Below, one piece after another: positions 6,896 through 13,805 of a stretch of 22,855 nucleotides of DNA; within the stretch, counting starts at the first letter, position 1, and every line of letters begins with the position of its first letter. A program made the translations under genes and the position numbers. A model generated the notes under the pieces. It worked only from the letters and a program-made list of their open reading frames with translations. It was not told the DNA's origin and did no database searches. This DNA comes from an uncultured Eubacteriales bacterium (lineage in GTDB: Bacteria; Bacillota; Clostridia; Lachnospirales; Lachnospiraceae), in contig OMSN01000001.1 of assembly GCA_900313765.1 (NCBI GenBank), positions 1-22,855 of the forward strand, given 5' to 3'.

Positions 6896-7687
6896 ATGAG
6901 AGTTGTGATTCAGGAGAATTATCAGAATATGTGCAAGTGGGCTGCTGATTATATCGCAGCAAAGATCAATGGTCATAAAGAGGACCGTCCGTTTATCCTT
7001 GGTCTGCCGACCGGTTCTTCACCGATTGGTGTGTACCAGGAGCTGGTTCGCATGAACAAGGCCGGTGAGGTTTCCTTCGCCAATGTTGTGACCTTCAACA
7101 TGGATGAGTATCTTGGCCTGCCGCACGAGCATGATCAGAGCTACTGGTACTTCATGCATGATAATTTCTTCGATCACCTGGTCGACATGAAGCCGGAGAA
7201 CATCAACATCCTCAATGGCATGACGGATGATCCGGAAGGTGAGTGTGCCCGTTATGAAGAGAAGATCGCTTCCTACGGCGGAATCGACCTGTTCATGGGC
7301 GGCATCGGTGTTGACGGTCATCTTGCATTCAACGAGCCGTACACTTCCCTGACATCCCGCACCGGCGTACGCGATCTGACAACGGATACCCGCATCGTCA
7401 ATTCCCGTTTCTTCGGAAATGACCCGGAGAAGGTTCCGGCTCAGGCGCTGTCTGTCGGTATCGGAACCGTTACGGATTCCAAGGAAGTCCTGGTCCTGAT
7501 CAGTGGCCATAACAAGGCTCGCGCACTTGCAGCGACTGTTGAGGGTGGTGTTAGCCAGAAGTGGACCTGCAGCGCGCTTCAGATGCACAATGGAGCGATC
7601 ATCGCCTGTGATGAAGCAGCCTGCGGTGAGCTGACCGTGGATACTTACAAGTATTTCCTGGATATCGAGAAGTCCCAGAGACTGTAA
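6896..7687 (+). CDS. nagB: Glucosamine-6-phosphate deaminase
   Basis: A 263-residue enzyme interconverting glucosamine 6-phosphate + water and fructose 6-phosphate + ammonia. The start is ATG 6896, with AAGGAG 7 nt upstream; the in-frame ATG at 6863 lies inside a leader hairpin. Length matches E. coli NagB (266). Diagnostic blocks are LGLPTGSSP (phosphate loop, 36-44), MDEY with base Asp70 (E. coli Asp72), and GGIGVDGHLAFNEP (135-148) carrying Asp140, His142 and Glu147, the equivalents of Asp141, His143 and Glu148. Its leader holds a glmS-class ribozyme that senses its own substrate/product, GlcN6P. No nagA, PTS or glmS gene lies beside it, so the window gives no sign of a GlcNAc catabolic operon. 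The reaction is reversible, and the ribozyme wiring favours a biosynthetic role, which is inference. Confidence 0.96.
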   Translation: MRVVIQENYQNMCKWAADYIAAKINGHKEDRPFILGLPTGSSPIGVYQELVRMNKAGEVSFANVVTFNMDEYLGLPHEHDQSYWYFMHDNFFDHLVDMKPENINILNGMTDDPEGECARYEEKIASYGGIDLFMGGIGVDGHLAFNEPYTSLTSRTGVRDLTTDTRIVNSRFFGNDPEKVPAQALSVGIGTVTDSKEVLVLISGHNKARALAATVEGGVSQKWTCSALQMHNGAIIACDEAACGELTVDTYKYFLDIEKSQRL

Positions 7688-7703
7688 GATCTGTTTCTTG
7701 CGA

Positions 7704-7732
7704 TTGACAGAAACGACCTCTCGAAGTATGAT
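7704..7732 (+). promoter_or_regulatory. Near-consensus sigma-A promoter
   Basis: TTGACA (7704-7709), a 17-bp spacer and TATGAT (7727-7732) match the housekeeping consensus at 11 of 12 positions. Predicted transcription starts near 7739, giving a leader of about 90 nt before ATG 7829. The leader contains a repeated TTTCAGGAA but no recognisable riboswitch. Confidence 0.8.
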
Positions 7733-7828
7733 TGGGGCGATTTCTGAAGTGTGTTTTGTTTCAGGAATATTCAGTTTCAGGAAATTGAAAAAGCGCGCAG
7801 AGATTTATTTCTAAGAGAGGTTAATAAT

Positions 7829-8083
7829 ATGCTTGAATACAGATATGATACACAGCTGCTCATCGATGGCGACGATCTGGACGAAGACGAGGTAGCAGAA
7901 TACTTTACAGAGAACTTCAAGGGCGACTGCCTGCTTGCAGTAGGCGGTGACGGGGATCCGATCAAGATCCATTACCATACTAACGAACCCTGGAAGGTCC
8001 TTGAGTACTGCAGAAGCCTCGGCGAGATCTATGACATCGTTGTCGAGGACATGGACCGTCAGTCCAGAGGCCTGAAAGGCTGA
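7829..8083 (+). CDS. Small stand-alone protein resembling an internal domain of FakA (DAK-type fatty acid kinase)
   Basis: An 84-residue protein. The start is ATG 7829, preceded by AGAGAGG; an in-frame GTG at 7751 has no site. Its sequence follows one domain of FakA/YloV-type fatty acid kinases: a YDTQLLIDGDDLDEDE opening like the FakA YCTEFLI..LDEEE segment, a GDCLLAVGGDGDPIKIH strand pair, and HYHTNEPWKVLEY (48-60) like the FakA HVHTNxPGxVLEY. The N-terminal DhaL-like kinase domain and the C-terminal domain are absent. It has its own strong promoter and terminator, so it is not debris of a larger gene by context. It lacks obvious nucleotide-binding residues. It could be a ligand-binding or partner protein for fatty acid or dihydroxyacetone-type kinases; no function should be assumed. 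Confidence 0.75.
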   Translation: MLEYRYDTQLLIDGDDLDEDEVAEYFTENFKGDCLLAVGGDGDPIKIHYHTNEPWKVLEYCRSLGEIYDIVVEDMDRQSRGLKG

Positions 8084-8101
8084 TCGAAAAGTAAAGAAAG
8101 A

Positions 8102-8141
8102 GGCGTGTGAAAAAACGAAAGTTTTTCACACGCCATTTTTT
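8102..8141. terminator. Strong intrinsic terminator between convergent genes
   Basis: A perfect 13-bp stem (GGCGTGTGAAAAA, 8102-8114, with its complement at 8122-8134) with loop ACGAAAG is followed by T6 (8136-8141). It ends the small FakA-like gene. On the minus strand the downstream sequence is moderately T-rich, so it may also terminate the convergent MFS gene, whose stop is only 3 bp beyond. Confidence 0.9.
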
Positions 8142-8143
8142 AT

Positions 8144-9445
8144 TTATGCTCTGCCCTGCCTTGGATCCGGCATGCGGTCTGCGATGCGAAGCAGGATCAG
8201 TCCGCCTGCAAACAGGAAGGCCAGGGTTCCGACTCCGATGTTGACGCTGCCGGTCAGCTTCGTGGTAAGGCCGATGAGCATGGTGCCGACGAACGCAGCA
8301 CCTTTGCCGCAGATGTCATACAGTCCGAAGTATTCTCCGCTGGTATCCGGCGGGATGATCTTGGCGTAGTAGGATCTGGACAGTGCCTGGATGGCGCCCT
8401 GGAACATGCCGACTACGAAGGCCATGATTCCGAACTGCCACAGGGTATGCATGAACAGCGCATAGATCGCGACTGCGAAATACCCGATGATGGCGATGGA
8501 GATCAGCGTGATGGTGGAATATTTCTCCGACAGCTTTCCGAACAGGGTTGCAAATGCGAATGCCACGACCTGTGTGAGCAGCAGGACGACCAGAAGCCCG
8601 ATCTGGTCCAGTCCCAGAGCCGTTCCGATGGCGACCGCTTCGTCGATGATGGTGTAGACGCCGTCGATGTACAGGAAGAAGGCCAGCAGGAAGAACAGGA
8701 CCTTGCGGTCATTTTTGACAAGCTCAGCCAGTGTTCTGCCCAGACGTGAGAAACTCTCTGTGACGATGGAGCCTTTCGTTTCAATATAATGCTTCTGGTG
8801 ATACAGACGAAGGAGCGGTGTCGTGATGCCGAACCACCAGAAGGCGACCAGGAGGAAATCGACCGCGATCGCAAGCCCCAGCGGGATGATGCCTTTCGTG
8901 CCCAGCAGATAGAGGACCAACGCAATGATGAAAGGAATGCAGGATCCGATATAACCCCAGGCGAATCCATTTGACGAGACCACATCCATGCGCTCCGGTT
9001 CGGTCACATCGACAAGCATCGAATCATACAGAACCAGGGATGACTGGTAGGAGATCTTGGAGATGATGTACACCACCAGGTAGATCATCCAGGCCGCGGC
9101 AACCGGGAAGGGAAGGATGCCGACCAGTCCGAGGAACGCGCAGCCGATCACACCGATCAGAAGAGCGGCGGTGAAGAACGGCTTCTTATATCCTTTGTGG
9201 TCTGCAAGTGAACCCAGGATCGGGCCCCACAGCGCCATGACGATCGTGGCGATGGAAGTGGCAAAACTCCAGTTCGCCAGATAATCCACCGAACTCATGC
9301 CGGCGCGCTCAGCCAGTGTATTGAACCAGATCGGGATCAGCGTCGATACCATCAGGGTAAAAGCGGAATTGCCCACGTCATAGACGACCCATGACTTCTC
9401 CAGGTCCGTATATCCGGGAAGAAACTTAGAACCAGCAGTACTCAT
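8144..9445 (-). CDS. MFS transporter, UMF1 / Atg22-like family
   Basis: A 433-residue integral membrane protein with about 12 hydrophobic segments. The start is ATG 9445, with AAGGAG 6 nt upstream; a TTG two codons earlier is unnecessary. The N-terminal YDVGNSAF (22-29) corresponds to the YDWANSAF signature of UMF1 transporters. The MFS motif-A loop is GPILGSLADHKGYKKPF (74-90). A long central cytoplasmic loop (about 213-245, LLRLYHQKHYIETKGSIV) separates the two halves, and NFGVFQGA-type sequence (GMFQGAIQALSRSYYAK) in TM10 is also typical. Substrates of bacterial UMF1 proteins are mostly unknown. It is monocistronic, transcribed away from the redox operon and facing the terminator at 8102-8141. 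Family call confident; substrate not predictable. Confidence 0.9.
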   Translation of the reverse strand: MSTAGSKFLPGYTDLEKSWVVYDVGNSAFTLMVSTLIPIWFNTLAERAGMSSVDYLANWSFATSIATIVMALWGPILGSLADHKGYKKPFFTAALLIGVIGCAFLGLVGILPFPVAAAWMIYLVVYIISKISYQSSLVLYDSMLVDVTEPERMDVVSSNGFAWGYIGSCIPFIIALVLYLLGTKGIIPLGLAIAVDFLLVAFWWFGITTPLLRLYHQKHYIETKGSIVTESFSRLGRTLAELVKNDRKVLFFLLAFFLYIDGVYTIIDEAVAIGTALGLDQIGLLVVLLLTQVVAFAFATLFGKLSEKYSTITLISIAIIGYFAVAIYALFMHTLWQFGIMAFVVGMFQGAIQALSRSYYAKIIPPDTSGEYFGLYDICGKGAAFVGTMLIGLTTKLTGSVNIGVGTLAFLFAGGLILLRIADRMPDPRQGRA

Positions 9446-9555
9446 AACCAACTCCTTGTAAGTCTGATCTGAAATGATTATCGGTTGTGCAGTTTAAACA
9501 AGTAAACCTTCTTCATTATCTAACACATTATGAAAAAAGTCCAGTGTGAAAGGGG

Positions 9556-9584
9556 TTGACAGAGTATCGCGTAACGTGTATATT
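9556..9584 (+). promoter_or_regulatory. Consensus sigma-A promoter of the thioredoxin operon
   Basis: TTGACA (9556-9561), a 17-bp spacer and TATATT (9579-9584) match 11 of 12 consensus positions. Transcription should start near 9591, directly before two palindromes in the leader. The remainder of the 9446-9660 intergenic region is AT-rich and holds no other clear element; a minus-strand promoter for the MFS gene must lie here but was not resolved. Confidence 0.8.
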
Positions 9585-9594
9585 AAAACCATAA

Positions 9595-9625
9595 AGATTG
9601 TACGCAATCTAATTTGAAACAAATT
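9595..9625 (+). promoter_or_regulatory. Two adjacent palindromes, operator candidates
   Basis: AGATTG-TACG-CAATCT (9595-9610) and AATTTG-AAA-CAAATT (9611-9625) are perfect 6-bp inverted repeats placed back to back at the start of the transcript. Their position just after the -10 suits a repressor site. The AT-rich dyads look like binding sites of small dimeric winged-helix repressors such as the MarR class, but this is a guess. Weak RNA hairpins are the alternative. Confidence 0.5.
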
Positions 9626-9660
9626 AAGAGGGTGGCTTCTGTCAGAAAGGAGCACAGTGT

Positions 9661-10548
9661 ATGGAAGGCAGATATGATGTAGCGATCATCGGAACCGGAC
9701 CGGCCGGTGTGTCAGCGGCGATCACGGCGAAGGTGAGAAATAAGAGTGTGCTTCTCATCGGAAGTGCAGATATCTCCGACAAGGTCGCGAAGGCTCACAG
9801 CATCCGCAATTACCCCGGACTTCCGGATATAGCGGGTTCTGAACTTGCCGCAAAACTGCAGGAGCATCTCAGACAGATGGAGATCGAGATCACGGACCGT
9901 AAAGTCACGATGGTCTATGCGATGGGCGATTATTACAGCCTGCAGATCGATCAGGAATTCATTGAGGCAACCAGCGTGATCCTTGCGATCGGCGTCAGCT
10001 TCGGCAAGCCTCTTCCGGGCGAGGATGAGAACCTGGGAAGAGGAGTCAGCTACTGCGCAACCTGCGATGGCGCCTTGTACCGCGGCAAGGAAGCCGTGAT
10101 CGTGGGATATGCCCCGAAGGAAGAAGCAGATGCCAGATTCCTGTCCGAGCTGGCGGACAAGGTGACCTACATTCCGGTCTATAAGAAGGATGAGATGCCC
10201 GCTGATCCGGCGCAGCTGTTCCCGGGGATCGGCAACATCGAAGTGGTCATCGCGAAGCCCGCTGCGATTGAGAAGAGGGATGGAAAGATGGTCCTGACAA
10301 CAGACCAGGGCGAGATCATTTCCGATGGAATCTTCCTTCTGCGCGAGAGCGTGTCTCCGGGCAAGCTGGTTCCCGGACTGGAACTGGACGGCAACCATGT
10401 CAAAGTCGACCGCGGCATGGCGGCAAATCTTCCCGGGCTGTTCGCGGCCGGAGACATCACCGGAACACCGTACCAGTACATCAAGGCTGCGGGCGAGGGA
10501 AATGTTGCAGCGCTGAGCGCCGTTTCCTACATTGACAGTCGGAAATGA
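9661..10548 (+). CDS. Thioredoxin reductase-like flavoprotein with degenerate NADPH site (FFTR/DTR-like)
   Basis: A 295-residue protein with AAAGGAG before ATG 9661. The FAD-binding GTGPAG (11-16), the redox-active CATC (132-135) and the second FAD motif AAGDITG (262-268) with YQYIKAAGEG all match low-molecular-weight thioredoxin reductases. The NADPH domain is abnormal: where the GGGDSAxEEA loop is expected there is VGYAPKEEA (148-156), and the HRRxxxR motif that grips the NADPH 2'-phosphate is replaced by PVYKKDE (172-178). Known relatives without these motifs are the clostridial ferredoxin-dependent flavin thioredoxin reductases and the cyanobacterial DTR. Thioredoxin follows 70 bp downstream, so it probably reduces that protein. 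The electron donor (ferredoxin or another) is inferred from missing residues, not shown. Confidence 0.85.
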   Translation: MEGRYDVAIIGTGPAGVSAAITAKVRNKSVLLIGSADISDKVAKAHSIRNYPGLPDIAGSELAAKLQEHLRQMEIEITDRKVTMVYAMGDYYSLQIDQEFIEATSVILAIGVSFGKPLPGEDENLGRGVSYCATCDGALYRGKEAVIVGYAPKEEADARFLSELADKVTYIPVYKKDEMPADPAQLFPGIGNIEVVIAKPAAIEKRDGKMVLTTDQGEIISDGIFLLRESVSPGKLVPGLELDGNHVKVDRGMAANLPGLFAAGDITGTPYQYIKAAGEGNVAALSAVSYIDSRK

Positions 10549-10618
10549 CAGAATATACAATGTTATAAAAGGATTCAGAAGCATATACATATATATACAC
10601 AGAAAGAGGAGAATGAAC

Positions 10619-10933
10619 ATGAGCGTTAAGAAGATCAACAGTCCGGAATTTGCAGAAGCGATCAAGAGTGGTGTTGCAGTTGTAGACTTTAATGCAACCT
10701 GGTGCGGCCCCTGCCGTATGCTTGGCCCGGTCCTGGAAGAACTCTCTGAGGAGATGGCAGGCAAGGTATCCTTCTACGCAGTGGACGTAGACGATAACCA
10801 GGATCTTGCAATGGAATACGGCATCAGCTCCATCCCCTATGTCGCTGTATTCAAGGATGGACAGAAGGTCGATGAGCAGGTCGGATTCGTTCCGAAGCCG
10901 GCGATCCAGGCATTCATCGAGAGGAATCTGTAA
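10619..10933 (+). CDS. trxA: Thioredoxin
   Basis: A 104-residue thioredoxin-fold protein. The start is ATG 10619, 7-8 nt after an AGAGGAG site; an ATG six bases earlier is almost in contact with the site. The active site WCGPC is at residues 28-32, with buried Asp23 in VVDFNATW. The conserved cis-proline loop reads SIPYVAVF, where most thioredoxins have (T/R)(I/V)PT; the Pro is present and the following residue is Tyr instead of Thr. It acts as a cytoplasmic dithiol reductant for reductases, peroxidases and other disulfide proteins. It is cotranscribed with the TrxR-like gene and closed by a terminator at 10999. The Tyr after the cis-proline could affect partner choice. Confidence 0.93.
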   Translation: MSVKKINSPEFAEAIKSGVAVVDFNATWCGPCRMLGPVLEELSEEMAGKVSFYAVDVDDNQDLAMEYGISSIPYVAVFKDGQKVDEQVGFVPKPAIQAFIERNL

Positions 10934-10998
10934 TACCTTTCCTCGATATGGGACGAAAATGCGCAAAGGCGTGATGATTTTAACCAGTTCCTGAATGA

Positions 10999-11047
10999 AA
11001 CAGGCATGGAATCTATGTTATCATAGGTTCAGTGCCTGTTTTTATTT
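10999..11047 (+). terminator. Branched intrinsic terminator of the thioredoxin operon
   Basis: AACAGGCA (10999-11006) pairs with TGCCTGTT (11033-11040), with an inner CTATG-TTAT-CATAG hairpin and a T-rich tail (11039-11047). Confidence 0.85.
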
Positions 11048-11073
11048 GCACAGGTATTATCTGAAAATACAAT
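11045..11073 (+). promoter_or_regulatory. Probable promoter of the GPH transporter gene
   Basis: TTTGCA (11045-11050, 4 of 6), a 17-bp spacer and TACAAT (11068-11073, 5 of 6). The start would fall near 11080, giving a very short leader before the GGAGG site and ATG 11096. The -35 box overlaps the T-tract of the preceding terminator. Confidence 0.45.
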
Positions 11074-11095
11074 CGGTGGAGTGGAGGCTTGCACA

Positions 11096-12472
11096 ATGAA
11101 GAAACTTACGAAGAGAGTGATCTGGATGTTCGCAATCGGACAGCTGGGCTGGAGTACCCTGTCTGCGCTTGTTACGAACTGGGTCATCAGTTTTTATGAA
11201 CCGAATCAGGAGATGCTGGATGCAGGGCAGACGGTATTTCTTCCTCAGGGAAGAGTTGTCCTGGGAGTGGTGACGATCCTTGGCGGGATCTATGCGCTGG
11301 GAAGACTGTTTGATGCGATCACGGATCCGTGGATCGCGAACCTGTCGGATAAGAGCAAGAATCCCAAGGGCCGCAGACTTCCTTTCATGAGAAGGGCTGC
11401 CATCCCGCTGACCGCGGCGACGATCCTGATCTACTGGACTCCGATCAATGGAACGAGCCCTGTCAACGGAATCTGGGTCCTGGTCATGATGCTGCTGTTC
11501 TACCTGTTCATGACCGTTTACTGCACACCGTACAATGCACTGATCGCGGAACTGTCCGGATCGCAGGAAGAATTGACAGCGATCTCCACGGCGATCTCAT
11601 TTACCTTCATCTTCGGTTCGGCGCTGGGATATGCATGCCCGTTTATCTGGGGTGCTCTGACACCGTCCCTCGGAAGAGTGATGGCGATCCGTGTCACATT
11701 TATCATCCTTGCTGCCATTGCGCTGATCTGCCTGCTGGTGCCCACATTTACCATCAACGAGTTTGACTATGTGGACGTGAAGCCGGTTGAGGGAAATGCA
11801 TTTTCCTCCCTCACCAAGACTTTTTCCAATAAAGACTTCCGGATCTTCGTTGGTTCGGATATCTGCTACTGGGTTGCGATCACGATGTTCCAGTCCGGCC
11901 TGACTTTCTTCATCACCTCGCTGATGAAGCTGCCGGAGACCATGAATACCGTGCTGTACATCGGAATGACGCTGCTGTCGGTATGCCTGTATGTGTTTGT
12001 CGGAAAGCTTACCAAGAAGTTTACCAAGAAGGGCCTGATCACATTTGCCTTCTTCGAGTTCTCCGTAGTCTACCTGGTGACTGCTCTGTCTCAGGGCCAG
12101 GCAGGCACCAACAAAGGAATGATCTTCGGCGTCGCAGTCATGATCCTGGCAGCACCGGCCATGGCGATCCTCGGAATCCTTCCGCAGACCGTGGTCGCGG
12201 ACATCGCCAAGAGTGATGAAGTGGTGACCGGCGAGAACCACGACGGCATGTTCTTTGCAGCCCGCACATTTGCGATGAAACTCGGCCAGTCCCTGGCGGC
12301 GATCCTGTTCACCTCTTTCGCTACCATCGGCAGGAGTTCGGGGATGGGCTACCGTATCGCAGCCCTGTCGTCCACTGTCCTGTGCGTGTGTGCCGCATTC
12401 CTGATGATGCGCTACAACGAGAAGAAGGTTATGGGCCTGCTGGGTGAGAAGACACCGGCGAACAGGGAGTAA
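11096..12472 (+). CDS. GPH-family (MFS_2) glycoside/cation symporter
   Basis: A 458-residue, roughly 12-segment membrane transporter. The start is ATG 11096 behind a GGAGG site; a GTG at 11081 overlaps that site. The loop RLFDAITDPWIANLSDKS (70-87) followed by GRRLPF is the cation-binding and loop 2-3 signature of the glycoside-pentoside-hexuronide:cation symporter family (melibiose carrier type). The YCTPYNAL segment in the fourth helix region and the GENHDGMFFAARTF stretch in the second half are also typical. It would bring sugars or glycosides into the cell with a cation. It stands alone between two terminators, so its substrate cannot be inferred from partner enzymes. One possibility is that it serves the glycoside hydrolase cluster at 750-3750, but they are 7 kb apart. 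Confidence 0.9.
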   Translation: MKKLTKRVIWMFAIGQLGWSTLSALVTNWVISFYEPNQEMLDAGQTVFLPQGRVVLGVVTILGGIYALGRLFDAITDPWIANLSDKSKNPKGRRLPFMRRAAIPLTAATILIYWTPINGTSPVNGIWVLVMMLLFYLFMTVYCTPYNALIAELSGSQEELTAISTAISFTFIFGSALGYACPFIWGALTPSLGRVMAIRVTFIILAAIALICLLVPTFTINEFDYVDVKPVEGNAFSSLTKTFSNKDFRIFVGSDICYWVAITMFQSGLTFFITSLMKLPETMNTVLYIGMTLLSVCLYVFVGKLTKKFTKKGLITFAFFEFSVVYLVTALSQGQAGTNKGMIFGVAVMILAAPAMAILGILPQTVVADIAKSDEVVTGENHDGMFFAARTFAMKLGQSLAAILFTSFATIGRSSGMGYRIAALSSTVLCVCAAFLMMRYNEKKVMGLLGEKTPANRE

Positions 12473-12493
12473 GAAGAATAGTTTGAAAAGTGT

Positions 12494-12524
12494 ACAGCCT
12501 CCGGGAAACCGGAGGCTGTTTTAT
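12494..12524 (+). terminator. Intrinsic terminator after the GPH transporter
   Basis: A perfect 11-bp stem, ACAGCCTCCGG (12494-12504) with CCGGAGGCTGT (12509-12519), closed by a GAAA tetraloop and followed by TTTAT. Confidence 0.92.
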
Positions 12525-12532
12525 GGTATGAT
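12524..12532 (+). promoter_or_regulatory. Extended -10 promoter candidate for dus
   Basis: TGGTATGAT is a TGn-extended -10 (TATGAT, 5 of 6). No -35 resemblance is seen because that region is inside the preceding terminator stem. Expected start is near 12539, about 54 nt before GTG 12593; the leader contains a small CAGTC/GACTG hairpin. Confidence 0.45.
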
Positions 12533-12592
12533 ATGTGACGCAGTCAGAGAGACTGATTTTGATAGAATAATGAGACTTTGAGGAGAAGATTC

Positions 12593-13633
12593 GTGAGAAT
12601 ATATTTTGCTCCCATGCAGGGAGTGACCGGCTGGCCGTACCGTCTGACACATCTGAAGCACTATGATGGAATTGACAGGTACTATATGCCTTTTATCAGT
12701 GTGCACCAGAGCAGGAGCATGAAGGGCGGGGAGAAGCGCGATCTGCAGCCGGATCATAATGTGAGCGGCCGGATGGTTCCGCAGCTGCTTCCGGGAAGTG
12801 CAGAGGACAGCCTGGCTTATATGGAGCAGATCCTGGATGCAGGTTATGACGAGGTCAGCCTGAACTTCGGCTGCCCTGCCAGGACCGTCACTACAAAAGG
12901 AAAAGGGGCAGGCATACTGGAGACCCCGGACAAGCTGGACGAATACCTGGAACATTTATTTACAGGAATGACCGGCAGACTTGCCGGACTGAAAGTAAGT
13001 GTAAAGACAAGGATCGGCATGAACGACTGCAGCGCTGCCTCAGAATTGATCCGAATCTACAACCGTTATCCAATTGCTGAGGTGCAGGTACATGCACGGC
13101 TTGGAAAAGACGCATACGACGGCGTGACCGACAAAGAAACATTCCGGATGTTTTACGAAGAGATCAGGCATCCTGTCTGCTATAACGGAGACATCCGCAG
13201 CCTGGAAGACTTCCAGAATCTGAAGGAAGAATTCCCGGACCTTGCGGCCGTCATGATCGGGCGTGGACTTGTGGCAGACCCCATGCTGGCAGAGAAGATA
13301 CAGGCGGATATGGTGTCAGAGAACAAACAGGAAGACATGATCTCGGAGAATGCTGGGGCTGACAGGCAGCAGGAAGAAAAGAAGCTCCTGATCCGTTTCC
13401 ATGATGACGCATGGAATGCCTGGTATGAATGCTACGGCCAGGAACATCCGGCTATCTGCCGCATGCTGGAGATATGGGACTATCTTGGTGCCTCCTTCCC
13501 CGGGTGTGAGCGGAAGGTTCGAAAGATCCGCAAAGCCCGGAATCTGCAGAACTACAGACAGCTGGCAGGCGAAGTCCTAACGCAGGAGTATCACCCTGGC
13601 GAGTGGCATGGGAAATATCCGGTCGGACACTGA
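12593..13633 (+). CDS. tRNA-dihydrouridine synthase family protein
   Basis: A 346-residue FMN enzyme that reduces uridines in tRNA with NADPH. The start chosen is GTG 12593, 7 nt after AGGAG (12581-12585), giving the expected N-terminus MRIYFAPMQGVTG. Conserved parts are APMQGVT (6-12), NFGCPA with catalytic Cys94, KGKGAGIL (102-109), VSVKTRIG with Lys138, VHAR with His167, CYNGDI (FMN phosphate site, 196-201) and MIGRGLVADP (221-230). The C-terminal part holds a helical domain preceded by a Glu/Gln-rich linker (about 240-265). Two details depart from the commonest form: VTG in place of VTD after the first motif, and KGAG where MGAx is frequent. It belongs to the divergent clostridial Dus group rather than to a well-studied DusA/B/C. 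It is probably monocistronic. Confidence 0.9.
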   Translation: MRIYFAPMQGVTGWPYRLTHLKHYDGIDRYYMPFISVHQSRSMKGGEKRDLQPDHNVSGRMVPQLLPGSAEDSLAYMEQILDAGYDEVSLNFGCPARTVTTKGKGAGILETPDKLDEYLEHLFTGMTGRLAGLKVSVKTRIGMNDCSAASELIRIYNRYPIAEVQVHARLGKDAYDGVTDKETFRMFYEEIRHPVCYNGDIRSLEDFQNLKEEFPDLAAVMIGRGLVADPMLAEKIQADMVSENKQEDMISENAGADRQQEEKKLLIRFHDDAWNAWYECYGQEHPAICRMLEIWDYLGASFPGCERKVRKIRKARNLQNYRQLAGEVLTQEYHPGEWHGKYPVGH

Positions 13634-13653
13634 ATAAAGGAAGGAAAAAGATT

Positions 13654-13761
13654 CCCGCGGGTCAGAATCGTCAAAATCGGCGAGTCAGACCCGCGGGCGG
13701 AGCAGAATAGGGCAAAAGGCGGGTCAGAAGTGGCCAAACAAGCTAATCAGACCCGCGCCCT
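13654..13761 (+). repeat. Two tandem 38-bp imperfect repeats, each a hairpin
   Basis: Unit 1 is 13657-13694 and unit 2 is 13719-13756, both 38 bp long and identical at 29 of 38 positions in an ungapped alignment. Each begins GCGGGTCAGAA and ends TCAGACCCGC, so each unit is itself an inverted repeat. In unit 1 the stem extends to 10 bp (CCCGCGGGTC, 13654-13663, with 13688-13697). In unit 2 an outer AGGGC/GCCCT pair (13709-13713, 13757-13761) extends it. The loops share CAAA and GC. No T-tract follows, so these are not ordinary terminators. They fill the gap between dus and the permease operon. They may be REP-like elements or a structured RNA. Confidence 0.8.
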
Positions 13762-13775
13762 GCCCCGCCCTGTAC

Positions 13776-13805
13776 TTGACAGACGGCTCTCAATAATGAG
13801 ATGAT
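13776..13805 (+). promoter_or_regulatory. Probable promoter of the permease-hslO-nadE-fhs-hisA operon
   Basis: TTGACA (13776-13781) is perfect; GATGAT (13800-13805) after an 18-bp spacer matches 4 of 6. A CTCA-ATAA-TGAG dyad (13789-13800) lies between the boxes and could be an operator. Predicted start is near 13812. Confidence 0.5.

Noticed and set aside
7751..7828. N-terminal extension of the small FakA-like protein from an in-frame GTG
   Set aside because: There is no ribosome binding site at the GTG. The AGAGAGG before ATG 7829 and the domain boundary both favour the shorter form.
7739..7828. A riboswitch in the 90-nt leader of the FakA-like gene
   Set aside because: Only short weak dyads and a repeated TTTCAGGAA are visible, with no known aptamer consensus and no terminator or SD-sequestering stem.
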